From: Melanopsichium pennsylvanicum | Taxonomy: Eukaryota; Basidiomycota; Ustilaginomycetes; Ustilaginales | Direction: 5' to 3' | DNA: 64,000 bases | NCBI GenBank assembly: GCA_900208305.1 | Contig: OAPG01000001.1 | Coordinates: 1,736,001 to 1,800,000, forward strand | Shown here: one piece after another, positions 19,123 to 29,759 of the stretch | Layout: each line of letters opens with the position of its first letter | Position numbering within the stretch: the first letter of the stretch is position 1 | Made by a program: the position numbers and the translations under genes | Notes under the pieces: generated by a model | The model's database searches: none | Told to the model about the DNA's origin: nothing | The model's input: only the letters and a program-made list of their open reading frames with translations

Positions 19123-19957
19123 ATGTCGCAAGTCCCCGGAACCAACAAGACCACCAACGACGTCCAGAAGGATGCCCACAACCTCGCCAACGACGCCTCC
19201 AAGCAGGCTCAGCAGATCGGTAGCGAGGCTCAGCAGCAGGCGGATACCTTGCTGAAGCAGGCAACCGATCTTGCTTCCAGTAAGTTTCAGTCACATCCAT
19301 CACTTGATCGTCTTCGCACTCCTTATCTTAGTGACGTGTATGCTGACCTAGGTTCTCGTCTTGCATTTATCACCCTCTTCATTCTCCATAGACACTATTG
19401 CTTACGTCCAGCAGACCGCTGGTGACCTTCTTGGCAAGGGTCAGACCCACGCCGAGAACGCCGCTGATCAGACCAAGTCCGCTGCCAACGATGCCGCCAA
19501 CGAGGCCTCCAAGACTACCGACGCTGCCACCAAGCAGGGTGAACAGTCGGCCGAAGAGGCCAAGCAGACCCTCATCGGTCTGTCCAATCAAGCACGTGAC
19601 CTCGCCTCTCACACCCTCGATTCGGCCAACCAGTACATCAAGCCCGCCGAGGAAAATGCCCAGGGCCTTGTCAACCAGGCTCGTGCAACCGCTGCTCATA
19701 TTGTCGACAATGTTTCGCACTTGATTGCGGCCGGCCAACAGAAAGCTGGTGAGGTTGCTGATGAAGTCAGTAAGCAGACTGGACAGGCTCAACAGAGTGC
19801 ATCCAAGATCGCTGGAGATGCCGCCGACACTGCTGCACAGAAGGCTGGTGAAGCCCAGAAGAATGCGCAGAACGCCGGTGAGCAAGCTAGTCAGGCTTTG
19901 AGCGATGCTGCGGCTCAAGCTAAAGGGGCTGTCAAAGGTGTCACTGGCTCGAAGTAA
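19123..19957 (+). CDS. LEA-like amphipathic repeat protein
   Basis: Two exons: 19123-19279 and 19392-19957, with a 112-nt phase-1 intron (GTAAGT ... CCATAG). Product 240 aa, rich in Ala, Gln, Asp, Lys, Asn and Ser, with no Cys or Trp. It consists of imperfect 11-residue amphipathic helical units (for example NDAANEASKTT, KAGEAQKNAQN) resembling group-3 late-embryogenesis-abundant (LEA) proteins. A longer internal similarity exists: KQATDLAS-N-TIAYVQQTAGDLL near residue 46 against NQARDLASHTLDSANQYI near 120. Such proteins are unfolded in water and become helical on drying or on membranes, protecting proteins and lipids. There is no signal peptide or membrane segment, so a cytosolic place is likely. 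Function here is inference from composition; a lipid-surface protein is an alternative. Confidence 0.8.
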
Positions 19958-20370
19958 GTCATCGACCGCCAATATTCATTACAGTATGCAGTTGAGTAGA
20001 TGCCGTAGTGCGCCTCACTCGACAGAATTTCCATTTTTGTGATGTGCAATATACCCTTGCAAAACAGCTTTCAAATGTCGGATTGTTGGTTGTGACACCG
20101 ATACTGTGACTGTGCAGATATGTATGACTGTGTGCCGATGGATGACTGTGCGTTCCATAACACGTCCACCCTCGTAGTCGGCCTCCACGAACAAGCAACG
20201 GAGAAAGTTCGGGTTGCGGATGTTAATTGCAAAGAAAGGGTGGGTGTGGAGGCATTTAGCTCTCTTTTTCTCTTTCGAGTTTTGATATCGACCGCTCAAC
20301 TTGGCGGTTCTCTTTTCCCCTCTCTGTCTTTACTATAGCTTCATAAGAATCCATTGAGGTTATAGCCAAG
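19958..20370. other. Intergenic region between LEA-like and NUDCD1-like genes
   Basis: 413 bp containing the 3' end of the LEA-like gene and the promoter of the next gene. A pyrimidine-rich stretch (about 20258-20340) lies just before the next start codon. No other feature was seen. Confidence 0.5.
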
Positions 20371-22953
20371 ATGGCGTACGTACAAGCGCATAGGCTTCCC
20401 TTATCGTCAGAACCCTCTTTGTCATGCTCGAAACGAAGCCAAAAGGCGAATCACACCTTCAATGTGGACCAAATCAAGCTCAATCCAGAATTTGAAGCTT
20501 ACAAGCTTATTCAAGACAGCATATCCTCTTGCAATCTCAAATCTTATGGCTTGCCTAGTCAACCTCCACGCCTAATTGACCTTTATCAACCCGATAATGA
20601 CCAGAAAAGGTTTGATGGAAATTTGACTTTCACTGGATTAGGATACAGAGAAACGAAAGAACGAGCGCTGCATCAGGTGCTTATTCCTTCTTTCGGCCAA
20701 AGAAATGCAGACGAACCATTCGCTACTTATATCGACGCCAATCACTTCGTCGTAGCTCTCACTTACAATTCTGCAAAGGATAAAGTAATAGGTCATCCAG
20801 TTCATCATCTTGATCAACAAGAAATCCATTTCCACATCGGTTTCAAAGAGACTTTACCCTCTTTGGTTTCCATCTCTCCAACAGAATGGGTTTTATCAGC
20901 TGCAAGTACCGTACAGCTTCTCAAGCTACACAAACTTTCAATACGACAAAGTGGCGCAACAAGATGGACAGCTCAGATAGATGCGTGTTGGAAATTACCT
21001 CTCGGCGACAAGCCAATTGGTGGGGCGACGATCAAAGCATGCAAGAAGCTCGGTCGAAAAGTGAGGGTCCTGTTGCAGAGCCTGAGGACAGTCACAGCAA
21101 CTGGTTCAGCCGAAGCGAAGGAAGGGATGCATGGGTTAGGATTTCAGCAAGGTACTCAGCAGCATGCTCAGGGCTCAAAAGCAGCTCAGTCGGGCCACAG
21201 CCACACTTCATTTGAGGTACGTCTGATCGAATTCGATGATAAGCAGCCAGCAGTATCGACAAATTCAGATGGGCAGGAGGCTCGACAAAGAGTCTTGGAA
21301 GCAAACCTCTTGTGGACTGTCCAAGGTGAAGAGCCGCTCATAATGGCCAAATTGGAGGAACAGGAGTCGCTTCTCGCTGCCGAAGCTCCATTCTCCAGCT
21401 TTGGTGAGCCTTCGAGTCAGCTGTCCACAGATATCGCTGGACCATCTTCGGCCATCTCACCAGCGTCCGAATGGAACCCTACATCAAGAGGTCGACGTCA
21501 AGCACCGCATTTCTCGTGGGCGCAGACTGGGGATACAGTCACGATCGCATTCACTCTTCCACCCTGGATCACGAAATCGCATATCCGAGCTCACTTCTCC
21601 CTCGGTGCTCTCAGCGTCTCCTTCACGCAAGAAGCGCTCGATCTACTCAATGCTCCGGCTTCTGCTGCGATCACCGAGATCGACACCAAGGTTGCAGGCC
21701 CGAGCGATGCGAACGATGAACTGACCAATGCAGCACGAATGATCGCATCGGGACGGTATGTCTCGAGATCAACATGGGCCGAGATAGATCCAACCGGAAG
21801 TGTATGGACTGTAGAGAAAGCGAGCAAAATGAGTCTGTTGACTTTGCATTTGGAGAAGAGGCATGAAGGGACAAGATGGATGCAGGTATTTGCTAATCGT
21901 ACTGGCACCCGACCTGACCGCAAGCGTAATTTTGCAGACTCAGAAACGATGAACAGGAGCACGACCAAGCTGAGCTTCCCGCAGGCCAGATTCAAGTTCG
22001 AAAGCGTTGCGACCGGGCGCTTCGGAGAGTTGGACGGCGATCGATACGACGAGAAAGAGGCAGAGGGCGAGGATGCGGAAGATAACGAAGATGATATTCC
22101 CGAAACGATGGATCCTTCCGAACTAATCAGTATGCTCGAAGGGATGCAAAAGTATACAGTCGACGAGGAATCAGCCCAGCAAGGTGCTGATTACGGATTC
22201 GACCGCACAGGCTTTACTTCGTCGAGCGTTCATGGGCAGAATGGAGGCACAAGCCTGTCTTTGGACCAGCCCAGTTTACTCAAGGAGGGACTCGAAGAGG
22301 AGGATGCCAATGTTGGGCGTGACTTTGTTGTTTCCGTAATCAGTCACTCTCTGAGCGATAGTAACGAGATGCACAGTTCGAAGAGCGGTGAAAAAATCAT
22401 GCTCGCTACGGGCTTACCTGGAAATTATTGTGACATGGAAGCTGTCGTGATCAAGCACGACCTCGACGGTGCGATATTCACTTTGAAAGCGGGGCAATGG
22501 AAACACGTAGCCACCATGCCAGCGCTGGCATTCGTGCTAGCGTCCAAACGCGATGCTCAGCGAGTTCATCTCTACCAGCGTCGAGACAAGTCTGGTCAAG
22601 AAGGTGAATACGCGGTGCTGGCATTCGAGGGCGCGCCTCAGGTGACCGGATCTGGTGGTAGCAGTGCGGCAGCAGCCGGAGCAGGCAACCTATTTGTCTA
22701 CTATTCGCCCTCGTCGTCGGGTGCTAGGCATGCTCCATCACGGGTTGTGCGCTTGGGCGCCACAGAGAGCGCGAATGCGGCTCGCAATGGTAGCGAAGAG
22801 GGAGCAGATGCTGCAAGCGGAGCGCTGCTCGGAGTATGTAGCGTTCGCTTGTCTCGTGCTGGCTCTCAAAGCGATGGAAGCGTGGAGACAATGGACGAGA
22901 CTCTGGTGTGTCTGTGCGAAAATCGCATTCTGTTGCTCCGAGGTGTTTTGTAA
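20371..22953 (+). CDS. CS-domain protein, NudC domain-containing 1 (NUDCD1)-like
   Basis: 860 aa, starting at ATG in CCAAGATGGCG. The N-terminal third (residues 20-300) resembles the beta-rich, propeller-like region of NUDCD1, with YIDANHFVVALTYNSAKDKVIGH. A CS (p23-like) domain follows at about 370-510: FSWAQTGDTVTIAFTLPPW, then SVWTVEKASKMSLLTLHLEK and GTRW. An acidic linker and MDPSELISMLEGMQKYTVDE come next. The C-terminal region (about 640-860) resumes the beta-rich pattern (LPGNYCDMEAVVIKHDLDGAIF). NudC-type proteins are Hsp90 co-chaperones linked to dynein/Lis1. It is longer than the human protein (583 aa) through low-complexity inserts. An apparent 52-nt intron at 21886-21937 is not real, because removing it creates a stop. 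Confidence 0.82.
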   Translation: MAYVQAHRLPLSSEPSLSCSKRSQKANHTFNVDQIKLNPEFEAYKLIQDSISSCNLKSYGLPSQPPRLIDLYQPDNDQKRFDGNLTFTGLGYRETKERALHQVLIPSFGQRNADEPFATYIDANHFVVALTYNSAKDKVIGHPVHHLDQQEIHFHIGFKETLPSLVSISPTEWVLSAASTVQLLKLHKLSIRQSGATRWTAQIDACWKLPLGDKPIGGATIKACKKLGRKVRVLLQSLRTVTATGSAEAKEGMHGLGFQQGTQQHAQGSKAAQSGHSHTSFEVRLIEFDDKQPAVSTNSDGQEARQRVLEANLLWTVQGEEPLIMAKLEEQESLLAAEAPFSSFGEPSSQLSTDIAGPSSAISPASEWNPTSRGRRQAPHFSWAQTGDTVTIAFTLPPWITKSHIRAHFSLGALSVSFTQEALDLLNAPASAAITEIDTKVAGPSDANDELTNAARMIASGRYVSRSTWAEIDPTGSVWTVEKASKMSLLTLHLEKRHEGTRWMQVFANRTGTRPDRKRNFADSETMNRSTTKLSFPQARFKFESVATGRFGELDGDRYDEKEAEGEDAEDNEDDIPETMDPSELISMLEGMQKYTVDEESAQQGADYGFDRTGFTSSSVHGQNGGTSLSLDQPSLLKEGLEEEDANVGRDFVVSVISHSLSDSNEMHSSKSGEKIMLATGLPGNYCDMEAVVIKHDLDGAIFTLKAGQWKHVATMPALAFVLASKRDAQRVHLYQRRDKSGQEGEYAVLAFEGAPQVTGSGGSSAAAAGAGNLFVYYSPSSSGARHAPSRVVRLGATESANAARNGSEEGADAASGALLGVCSVRLSRAGSQSDGSVETMDETLVCLCENRILLLRGVL

Positions 22954-24642
22954 CTTTGCTTCTCTTTGGACTGCATGAGAATCCAACTGCTCCAACTGAA
23001 TGCACACAAAACTTCAGTTTCCCTCAATGACTGTGCAAATTGTGTTTGGCCATGACGGCGGTGACAATGTGGAGTGGCAGGAAAATGGTGAGGTAGCGGT
23101 GGTAAGTGCGCTGTGCGGCGATTCGGAACGGCCTAAGTCACGCTCTTCAAGTCGCATTTCGGCTCAGACGTCGCGCTCTGCAGGGTCTTGTGATATCTTG
23201 ACTGTGCCCTTGTTCTCCTCTCCTAGAGCTGCTAGTATCATACGGAGAAGTCACAAGACTTGAAGGCAATCATCATACCGAGACGATCATGGATCGACGC
23301 GAGTATCTTTTTGACCACAGAGTCCTGACGCCAAATCACAAATGGAGGGGCCGAGAATGCTAAATGAGAGGCGTAGACCTTTGGATTGGTCGACATTGAT
23401 CACCTGACAACGCTGACAAGTGGCATCTTGTCACCGCTATCGCTGAATTTCGCCAGGCACGACAAAAAGGTGGACTCATTGCTACGAGCATCGGGAGCGT
23501 GCCTCTCGATGTGCAGTTGGGTTTTGGCTGAGTCAGCGAGAGCACGAATCGGTCCCAGGGTGCTGTGCAAGCCAGGACAGAAGATGTGGGAATTTTCAGA
23601 ATTATGACAACATTTTTATTTTCAAACAATAATAATCTGGGATGCACACTGTCGTACTTTGTGACCTCGTGGAAATCCTTGGGGCTCACAGTTGGCCTAA
23701 AGTTATCTAGTCGCCAGGGGCTGAAATAGTCATGCTGTGATGAGGCCGCCGAGTCAAATGCTGACTATCGTATGCGGCAGTGTGCGGGAAGAAAGTAATC
23801 AGTGGCCGTGTGAAGAGGAGGCGTCTGTTTGCTATGCTGCGATCGTGATTGCGTGGAAAAGCGAAGGAGATTTTCGTGTATCAAGCCCATGTCCAAGTGT
23901 TTGTCATGCAACTCTGGCCCAGAATCCAGGGTCCAAGGAGGGGAAGCGCGCATACTCGAGATCGCGTTGTTGCGCTGGTGGAGCCAGAAAAGGTCGTTGT
24001 CCCCGTTTGTTCCGACGCGCACACAGAACGCTCCGCTCCGCACCGTATAGGATCTTCTGTTTGACATTTCGTAGCTCAGCTCAACCGACTCTTTCGATAC
24101 GCCCAGAGGTCGACAAGCGGCAGTTCGTCAAGCCAGTGGATGCAAGCATACTTGAAACTTCGACCTTGTTCTTCATCATCATAACGTCGCATCCGCCGCT
24201 CAGAGCCCATCCCTCACCTTTCATTGAATTCGGCATTCCGTCACGATTTCTTCAAAACAAAATCTGCGATCGTTCCACGTCTTGGGCTGGTACTCCTTGT
24301 GGTTTCTTGCGTGAAGCCATCGCTTGGATCTTTCGAATACATCCTCCCCTTCTAGAGTCAACAATTTTTTATCTGACCCTCACGAAGTCGCCTTGTTAGC
24401 ATCACTTTGCTAGACGTGCACGCTGCGAGCTACGTTGCTGCCTTTGTATCAGCTTCGCGATTACCCTACACGCAACGCCAAGCACCAGCGATGAATCATG
24501 CTGCTTCGCTAGCAGCTTAAAGGAAGCCTGATCGCCTCAGCCAAGAGCCTTCCCATGTCGGAATCCGTGCCGATATAGAAAGAGTCCATCAGTTGCTTGC
24601 ACCACCACACTAAATTAGCTCTTGCTGCTCAATTACTGCATC
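22954..24642. other. Intergenic region, 1.7 kb
   Basis: Upstream region of the SNF2/RING gene and 3' end of the CS-domain gene. The longest frame (about 23737-24399) lacks an ATG start and a protein-like composition, so no gene is called. Confidence 0.5.
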
Positions 24643-27600
24643 ATGCTTGGGCACTCGAGAAGTCCAGATGCGCTGGAAGAGATTGATGACGCTTCCGATC
24701 TTCTCTCCAAGCCACTTGAGCCTCTCCCGCTGGTGCCGCCTCCAGTTGCTGGTTCTTCCACTTCACTCAATGTCCAAACTCAGATCAAACGCCATCTACC
24801 GCCAGGGTTTGGCACCACTTCAACCTCCAGCAACCCAACGTTCCACGCTTCTCGCCCAACGGTGTGGAACCCTGCGAAAGGCCATGTACCAGCTGCACCA
24901 GCTGCCACTTTCTCAGCCAACTCGGCGCCGAATGGCTTAGTCATAGGCGGTAGCGGCGCCCGCGTGCCTACTCAATTCTTGGATCAAAACGGTGGATTCT
25001 CAAGGCCGCCTCCACCGCACTTAGCTGCTGCGCCCGCCTCGTCCAACTCGCATACTTCCACGGACATGCCTGGAGCGTTCCCCTTGGCCGGTGCGAACAA
25101 AGCATTCAGCTCGAAGCAACCTTTGCCGCCAACGACTTCTCGAAACGCCACCATCGACCTGACACTGGACAGCGACGACGAAAAGGACGACGTCAAACAA
25201 ATCTTTACCGGTACCAACGGCGACGGTACCGTAGCAGCTCGATCCAACTTCAGTATGCCAGCAGCTTCATCGTCAAGGCCGGTCCAATCGCAAGCACTCG
25301 CCACTTCCGCATCTACGTCTGCGCCGTCATCTTCTCATCCCGTGGTCACGCTGAACGACGAGGATGATGACGACGAGCCCGTCATCATTTCGCATAAGCG
25401 GCCGACCCCGGAGGAGTTCGAGATCGATCATATCAAGTCCAATGCAATCGTCTGCGCGGGCTTGATCAATGCGGTCGTCCTCTGCATGTACGGCTTGCCG
25501 CAGTCCTTGACTTATGCCGGAACAATCGCCGACGATCCCCCCGAGGATTTCAGATACAGTCGCGAAAATTGGCCGATAGCATCTCGCTTTTGGACTCAGA
25601 AGGGGTATCGGCCTCTGGCTCTCAGGCTCTCCAATCCTGTCAATCTTCCACTCCAGACTCGGTCGCTTCCGGGAGGCTGGATCTACAACCCCGCGTCACA
25701 TCAGAAGCCAGACATCAATGTCAGCGTGCTAGTCCCACCACTGGTCAGCCACCCCAATCTGTCGCCGGACCAAGCGAAAGTGCGCGGTCACTCTATCGAG
25801 CCATCTTTCGGATCGCTTGCCGAGAAGTACGTGCAGGCCATGGAGCCGCTTCTGCGCAGCAATAAGATTCGCTGCGAGGCTCGTTGTCGCATGGTGCCCA
25901 TTTCTCGCGCACAAAACTTTCTGCACTATCTCGAGATCCTCGTCTTCGCTCGACGTCCAGACTTGGCACTCGTTTCTGAACGGCTAGCCGCCTTTGGCAT
26001 CCAGCTCGAACATCCGCCTTCGTATCACCCAGAAGACTATCCGACAGAGCCCCAATACTCCAACCCGCACAACCCACCGCTTGGAGGCGTGCGCAATGAC
26101 GCGGCGCTTCAAGCTTACAGCGGCATCTATCGTGGGGATGGCTTCGGCACCAGTGTGCAGAACCGCGAGCTCACCGAAAAGGAGAAGAAGGCCCAGGTCG
26201 ATGCGGTTTACTCCAGCATTCGAAGTGGAGAAGAGCTCGCAGCTGTCGAGCCCGTCGCGCTCATCTCGACCAAGTTACTTCAGCACCAGAAGCAGGCGCT
26301 TGGCTTCTTACTCACCCGCGAAAAGGATCGACGTTGGCCCGAGCTTCTCATGGAGAAGCAGAACAAGGATGGCAGCCCGTCTGGCAACGATCGGAAGCCC
26401 AGGCGGGAAGCGGCCAAAGCTGAGCCAGCAGAAGGTCACGGCGATGCTCCTGGCTCGAGCAGAGCAGCGCAGAAGGCCAGAGCAAAGGAAGAGGAGATGC
26501 AAGAAGCAATTGAAGAGGACTCCATTTCGCTTTGGAAAGTCCGCAAGGGTCTGAATGGCCAGGTTCGTGCCTGGCGCAATCTCATCACCAACCGTGAGAC
26601 GATGACCCAGCCTCGTATCTGCCGTGGCGCCATTCTCGCTGATGACATGGGTCTTGGTAAGACAATTACCACACTCGCTCTCATCGCACATACTATACAC
26701 GATGCCAGGACATTCGGCGCAACCAAGGTCCAACGAGACATCGATGTAGAGTTAGCGCTGGCGATGAAGTCGATCGAAGCTTCCGACAAGCTGTCGTCAC
26801 CCAAGAAAGAGGAGGAAGAGGACGTCCCTGCAGCGAGCCGCAGCAAACGCCGACTCCCTGACTCCTCTCACGACAGTGACATGGACTCCTGCGATGAAGA
26901 TGATTCAGACTACGACGCGACACCGCCTATTTCGCTTGCGCTACACAACGCACCTCCTGCATCCAAGTCCAATGGCAAACGTAAGAAGCCGAAGAAGGAA
27001 AAGGTGGACCCCGAGATCGTGCGTCGCAAACATCTCGAATGTCGCAGCCGCGCCACACTGATCGTCTGCCCTTTGTCCGTAGTCTCGAACTGGGAAGAGC
27101 AGTTTAAGGAGCATTGGACAAGGCGAAAGCAACCCTCGATCTACATCTACCACGGTCCGCAGCGTGCGACCAACATCAGGAGGATTGCCAATCATGACAT
27201 CGTGTTGACAACGTACTCGACGCTCGGATCTGAATTCTCAAACCAAACCACCTGGGTCGCTGAAGATTCGGGCGAATCGAAGAAGCGAGGCAAGCAAGGA
27301 AGCCCTTCAGATTCGCCCGATGGCGATGTAGCCGAGGGTGTCTTTGACGACGAGGAGGTCTTCATGATTGATGGGAACGGCGTCCCGATCGAGCGCGAGG
27401 TCACCAAGAATGGCGACAACGGTAGAAATGGCAAGAAGCAACGCAGAAAGCCCGCAAAGGAGGCTCTCAATCCTCTCCAGCGCATCGAGTGGTTCCGCAT
27501 TGTGCTTGACGAGGCACACACGATCAAGGGTGCTAGCACCTGGCAGTCCAAAGCCGCCTGCAACCTGTCGGCACAACGCAGACTTTGCCTCACGGGTACT

Positions 27601-29553
27601 CCGATCCAGAACAGCATCAACGACTTGTTTGCGTTGGTCAAATTCCTGCGACTGGACCCGTTCACAGAACGCGTCACTTGGAACGAGTTCTGTGGCTTCC
27701 GCGAGGCCGCTCATCTAAAGTCCAAGGCCAAAGACAACGATCCGATAGACACGGCCAACGTTGGTCATGTCCAGATCTTGATGAAGTTCCTGGCTCTGCG
27801 GCGACAAAAGACGAGCAAGACGGCCGATGGGAAGCAGATCCTTTCGCTCCCGCCTAAGCTGAGCAAGACCGAGTATCTCGAATTCGAAGAGTCGGAGAAG
27901 GCCCGGTACCAAGCTTTGCACGAGCGCTATCGTGAGGATTTCGAGGAGATGATGGACAAAGACACTGTCAACAACAATTATGCGACCATCCTGCACGAGA
28001 TCCTGAATTTGCGCATGACATGCGACCATCCATCCATGGTTGACGCGAGCAAGGATGCCAAGCGCAGGGGAAGAGGTGCTGACCTGTCCGAAGCCATCAA
28101 GCAAGACGGCCTCAGTCGAGAGAGAGCCGCCATCCTCTTCATTCTCTTCCGCGATAGCGAGATGGCCTACTGCTCAGAATGCCAGGCTGATCTTTCCGCG
28201 AATGTGGACCGTGATACTGCAGGCAATGAGGCGCAAGAACTATCCGACGCGCTCGATGCCGCCGCGAGCGACTCGCGCAACGGCAAACGGCCTACCAAGC
28301 GTACTCGAATCGAGCCTGGGATGCGTTCAGAAGCAACTTCAGCAACCATGTCAAGGAACGGCCTTGATCCGCCATCCGAAGATGGGCCACGACCGGTTGT
28401 AACCCGATGCCAGCACATCTTTTGTTCTTCCTGCTTCCGCCACACTATTGGCTACCCGTGGCCGAATGTGACCGCTTCTGATGTAGGTCACTGTCCTACA
28501 TGCCGTACCTCACTCAAACTTGCGATCGACGCCATCGAACTCGAGCCGATCGACTTCATCGGTCTCAATGACGACCAAGCAGAGCGCATAGCAGACGGGG
28601 TAGACGACTTTATCGACCATGACCTTCGCCGTGACACAAAATCGAAGAAGAGCATGGATCGTGACGCGGAAGTCGACCAGCTGCAGGATGACTTTGACTG
28701 GGGCAGCGGAGATGAAAAGAAGCAAGTTATAGCGCCGCGAGAGAACGAGAAAGCGGCGGACGTTCCTTCTCATGTTCGAGGCGACTTCTCGCTGGAAGGC
28801 AGGAAGGATCTTTCGACCAAGATCCGCGCCCTTGTTACCGATCTCATTCCCTTCTCCAAATGCAACCCTCACTCGGCGCTTTACAACCCGACGGCACCCC
28901 GACTTGTGCATATCGACCCTTCCACCTCTGAAGATGCGGAAATACGCAAAGTCGAAGACCCTGTCGTTGTTATCCAGCGTCCTCCCCCCGCCATCACCTC
29001 CAGCGGTCTACTTGGGAAGCTCGACCAATCGATCGAAGCACTTGATTCGTACGAACCAGTTAAATCTGTTGTCTTTTCTCAATGGACCAAGATGCTCGAC
29101 CGCATCCAGAAGTCACTCAGCATCACTGGCATCCGTATGGCCAGACTGGACGGAACCATGAAACGTCCAGACCGATCAGCAGCGCTAGAAGCCTTCCGTA
29201 TCGACCCTGGCATCGAAGTGCTCCTCGTCTCCCTTCGTGCCGGTGGAACGGGTCTCAACCTCGTCACAGCCTGCCGAGCCTACCTAATGGACCCCTACTG
29301 GAACCCTGCGGTGGAAAACCAAGGTCTTGACCGAGTGCACCGAATGGGTCAGACGAGACCGGTGATTACGACAAAGTACATCATGAAGCAAAGCATCGAG
29401 GAAAATATGTTGCGTCTGCAGAAGAGGAAGACGATGATAGCTGAAAAAGTCGGCAGCAAAAGGCAGATTGGCAATGTGGGCAGCTCGAGGGAGGAGAGAA
29501 GGGAAGAGCTCAAGATTATGTTTGGTATTTCGAATGGTGGGGTTGAGCTGTGA
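24643..29553 (+). CDS. SNF2-family ATPase with RING finger (Rad5/HLTF-like)
   Basis: 1636 aa from the first ATG (MLGHSRSPDALEEID). The N-terminal 500 residues are Ser/Pro-rich and mostly disordered, with an acidic SIM-like patch (IDLTLDSDDE). The bipartite SNF2 core holds motif I DDMGLGKT (667-674), a long acidic/basic insert, motif II DEAH (956-959), LTGTPIQN, and a C-terminal helicase lobe (about 1466-1590) with VFSQWTKMLD, LLVSLRAGGTGLNL and QGLDRVHRMGQTRPV. A RING finger sits between the lobes: CSEC near 1177, then CQHIFCSSC and CPTC at about 1255-1290, with about 75 extra residues between the first and second cysteine pairs. SNF2 proteins with an embedded RING (Rad5, Rad8, HLTF, SHPRH, Uls1) are translocases and ubiquitin or SUMO-directed ligases in DNA-damage tolerance. 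I do not recognise a HIRAN domain, so Rad5/HLTF orthology is not certain. Confidence 0.85.
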   Translation: MLGHSRSPDALEEIDDASDLLSKPLEPLPLVPPPVAGSSTSLNVQTQIKRHLPPGFGTTSTSSNPTFHASRPTVWNPAKGHVPAAPAATFSANSAPNGLVIGGSGARVPTQFLDQNGGFSRPPPPHLAAAPASSNSHTSTDMPGAFPLAGANKAFSSKQPLPPTTSRNATIDLTLDSDDEKDDVKQIFTGTNGDGTVAARSNFSMPAASSSRPVQSQALATSASTSAPSSSHPVVTLNDEDDDDEPVIISHKRPTPEEFEIDHIKSNAIVCAGLINAVVLCMYGLPQSLTYAGTIADDPPEDFRYSRENWPIASRFWTQKGYRPLALRLSNPVNLPLQTRSLPGGWIYNPASHQKPDINVSVLVPPLVSHPNLSPDQAKVRGHSIEPSFGSLAEKYVQAMEPLLRSNKIRCEARCRMVPISRAQNFLHYLEILVFARRPDLALVSERLAAFGIQLEHPPSYHPEDYPTEPQYSNPHNPPLGGVRNDAALQAYSGIYRGDGFGTSVQNRELTEKEKKAQVDAVYSSIRSGEELAAVEPVALISTKLLQHQKQALGFLLTREKDRRWPELLMEKQNKDGSPSGNDRKPRREAAKAEPAEGHGDAPGSSRAAQKARAKEEEMQEAIEEDSISLWKVRKGLNGQVRAWRNLITNRETMTQPRICRGAILADDMGLGKTITTLALIAHTIHDARTFGATKVQRDIDVELALAMKSIEASDKLSSPKKEEEEDVPAASRSKRRLPDSSHDSDMDSCDEDDSDYDATPPISLALHNAPPASKSNGKRKKPKKEKVDPEIVRRKHLECRSRATLIVCPLSVVSNWEEQFKEHWTRRKQPSIYIYHGPQRATNIRRIANHDIVLTTYSTLGSEFSNQTTWVAEDSGESKKRGKQGSPSDSPDGDVAEGVFDDEEVFMIDGNGVPIEREVTKNGDNGRNGKKQRRKPAKEALNPLQRIEWFRIVLDEAHTIKGASTWQSKAACNLSAQRRLCLTGTPIQNSINDLFALVKFLRLDPFTERVTWNEFCGFREAAHLKSKAKDNDPIDTANVGHVQILMKFLALRRQKTSKTADGKQILSLPPKLSKTEYLEFEESEKARYQALHERYREDFEEMMDKDTVNNNYATILHEILNLRMTCDHPSMVDASKDAKRRGRGADLSEAIKQDGLSRERAAILFILFRDSEMAYCSECQADLSANVDRDTAGNEAQELSDALDAAASDSRNGKRPTKRTRIEPGMRSEATSATMSRNGLDPPSEDGPRPVVTRCQHIFCSSCFRHTIGYPWPNVTASDVGHCPTCRTSLKLAIDAIELEPIDFIGLNDDQAERIADGVDDFIDHDLRRDTKSKKSMDRDAEVDQLQDDFDWGSGDEKKQVIAPRENEKAADVPSHVRGDFSLEGRKDLSTKIRALVTDLIPFSKCNPHSALYNPTAPRLVHIDPSTSEDAEIRKVEDPVVVIQRPPPAITSSGLLGKLDQSIEALDSYEPVKSVVFSQWTKMLDRIQKSLSITGIRMARLDGTMKRPDRSAALEAFRIDPGIEVLLVSLRAGGTGLNLVTACRAYLMDPYWNPAVENQGLDRVHRMGQTRPVITTKYIMKQSIEENMLRLQKRKTMIAEKVGSKRQIGNVGSSREERREELKIMFGISNGGVEL

Positions 29554-29759
29554 AGGGACTGTTCGACTCGCATCGTACTCTAGTGCAATCTTTGTATGCA
29601 TGTATGGGCTCGGAAATGGTACCACTTTATCATTGCGATTCTATCCTTTCGAACGGTGTATCGGAGCCCGATCTATTCTTGTTGGCTGTTTGTAAGCTGA
29701 ATGACCAGTTGATGGACATCCACGAAAGTCGTTGTTCTCTTCTTAAGTCATGTGAAAAT

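Noticed and set aside
19379..19972. 197-codon minus-strand frame rich in Leu, Gly and Ser opposite the LEA-like gene
   Set aside because: It is a mirror of the biased codon content of the Ala/Gln/Asp-rich repeats; its start is not conserved with any known gene and it reads as an antisense shadow.
21886..21937. Possible 52-nt intron (GTATTT ... TTGCAG) in the NUDCD1-like gene
   Set aside because: Removing it shifts the frame into a stop within five codons, while the unspliced frame continues for hundreds of residues with family-like sequence across the site.
23737..24399. 220-codon plus-strand frame in the 22954-24642 intergenic region
   Set aside because: It begins with GTG rather than ATG and has no protein-like segment or recognisable motif.
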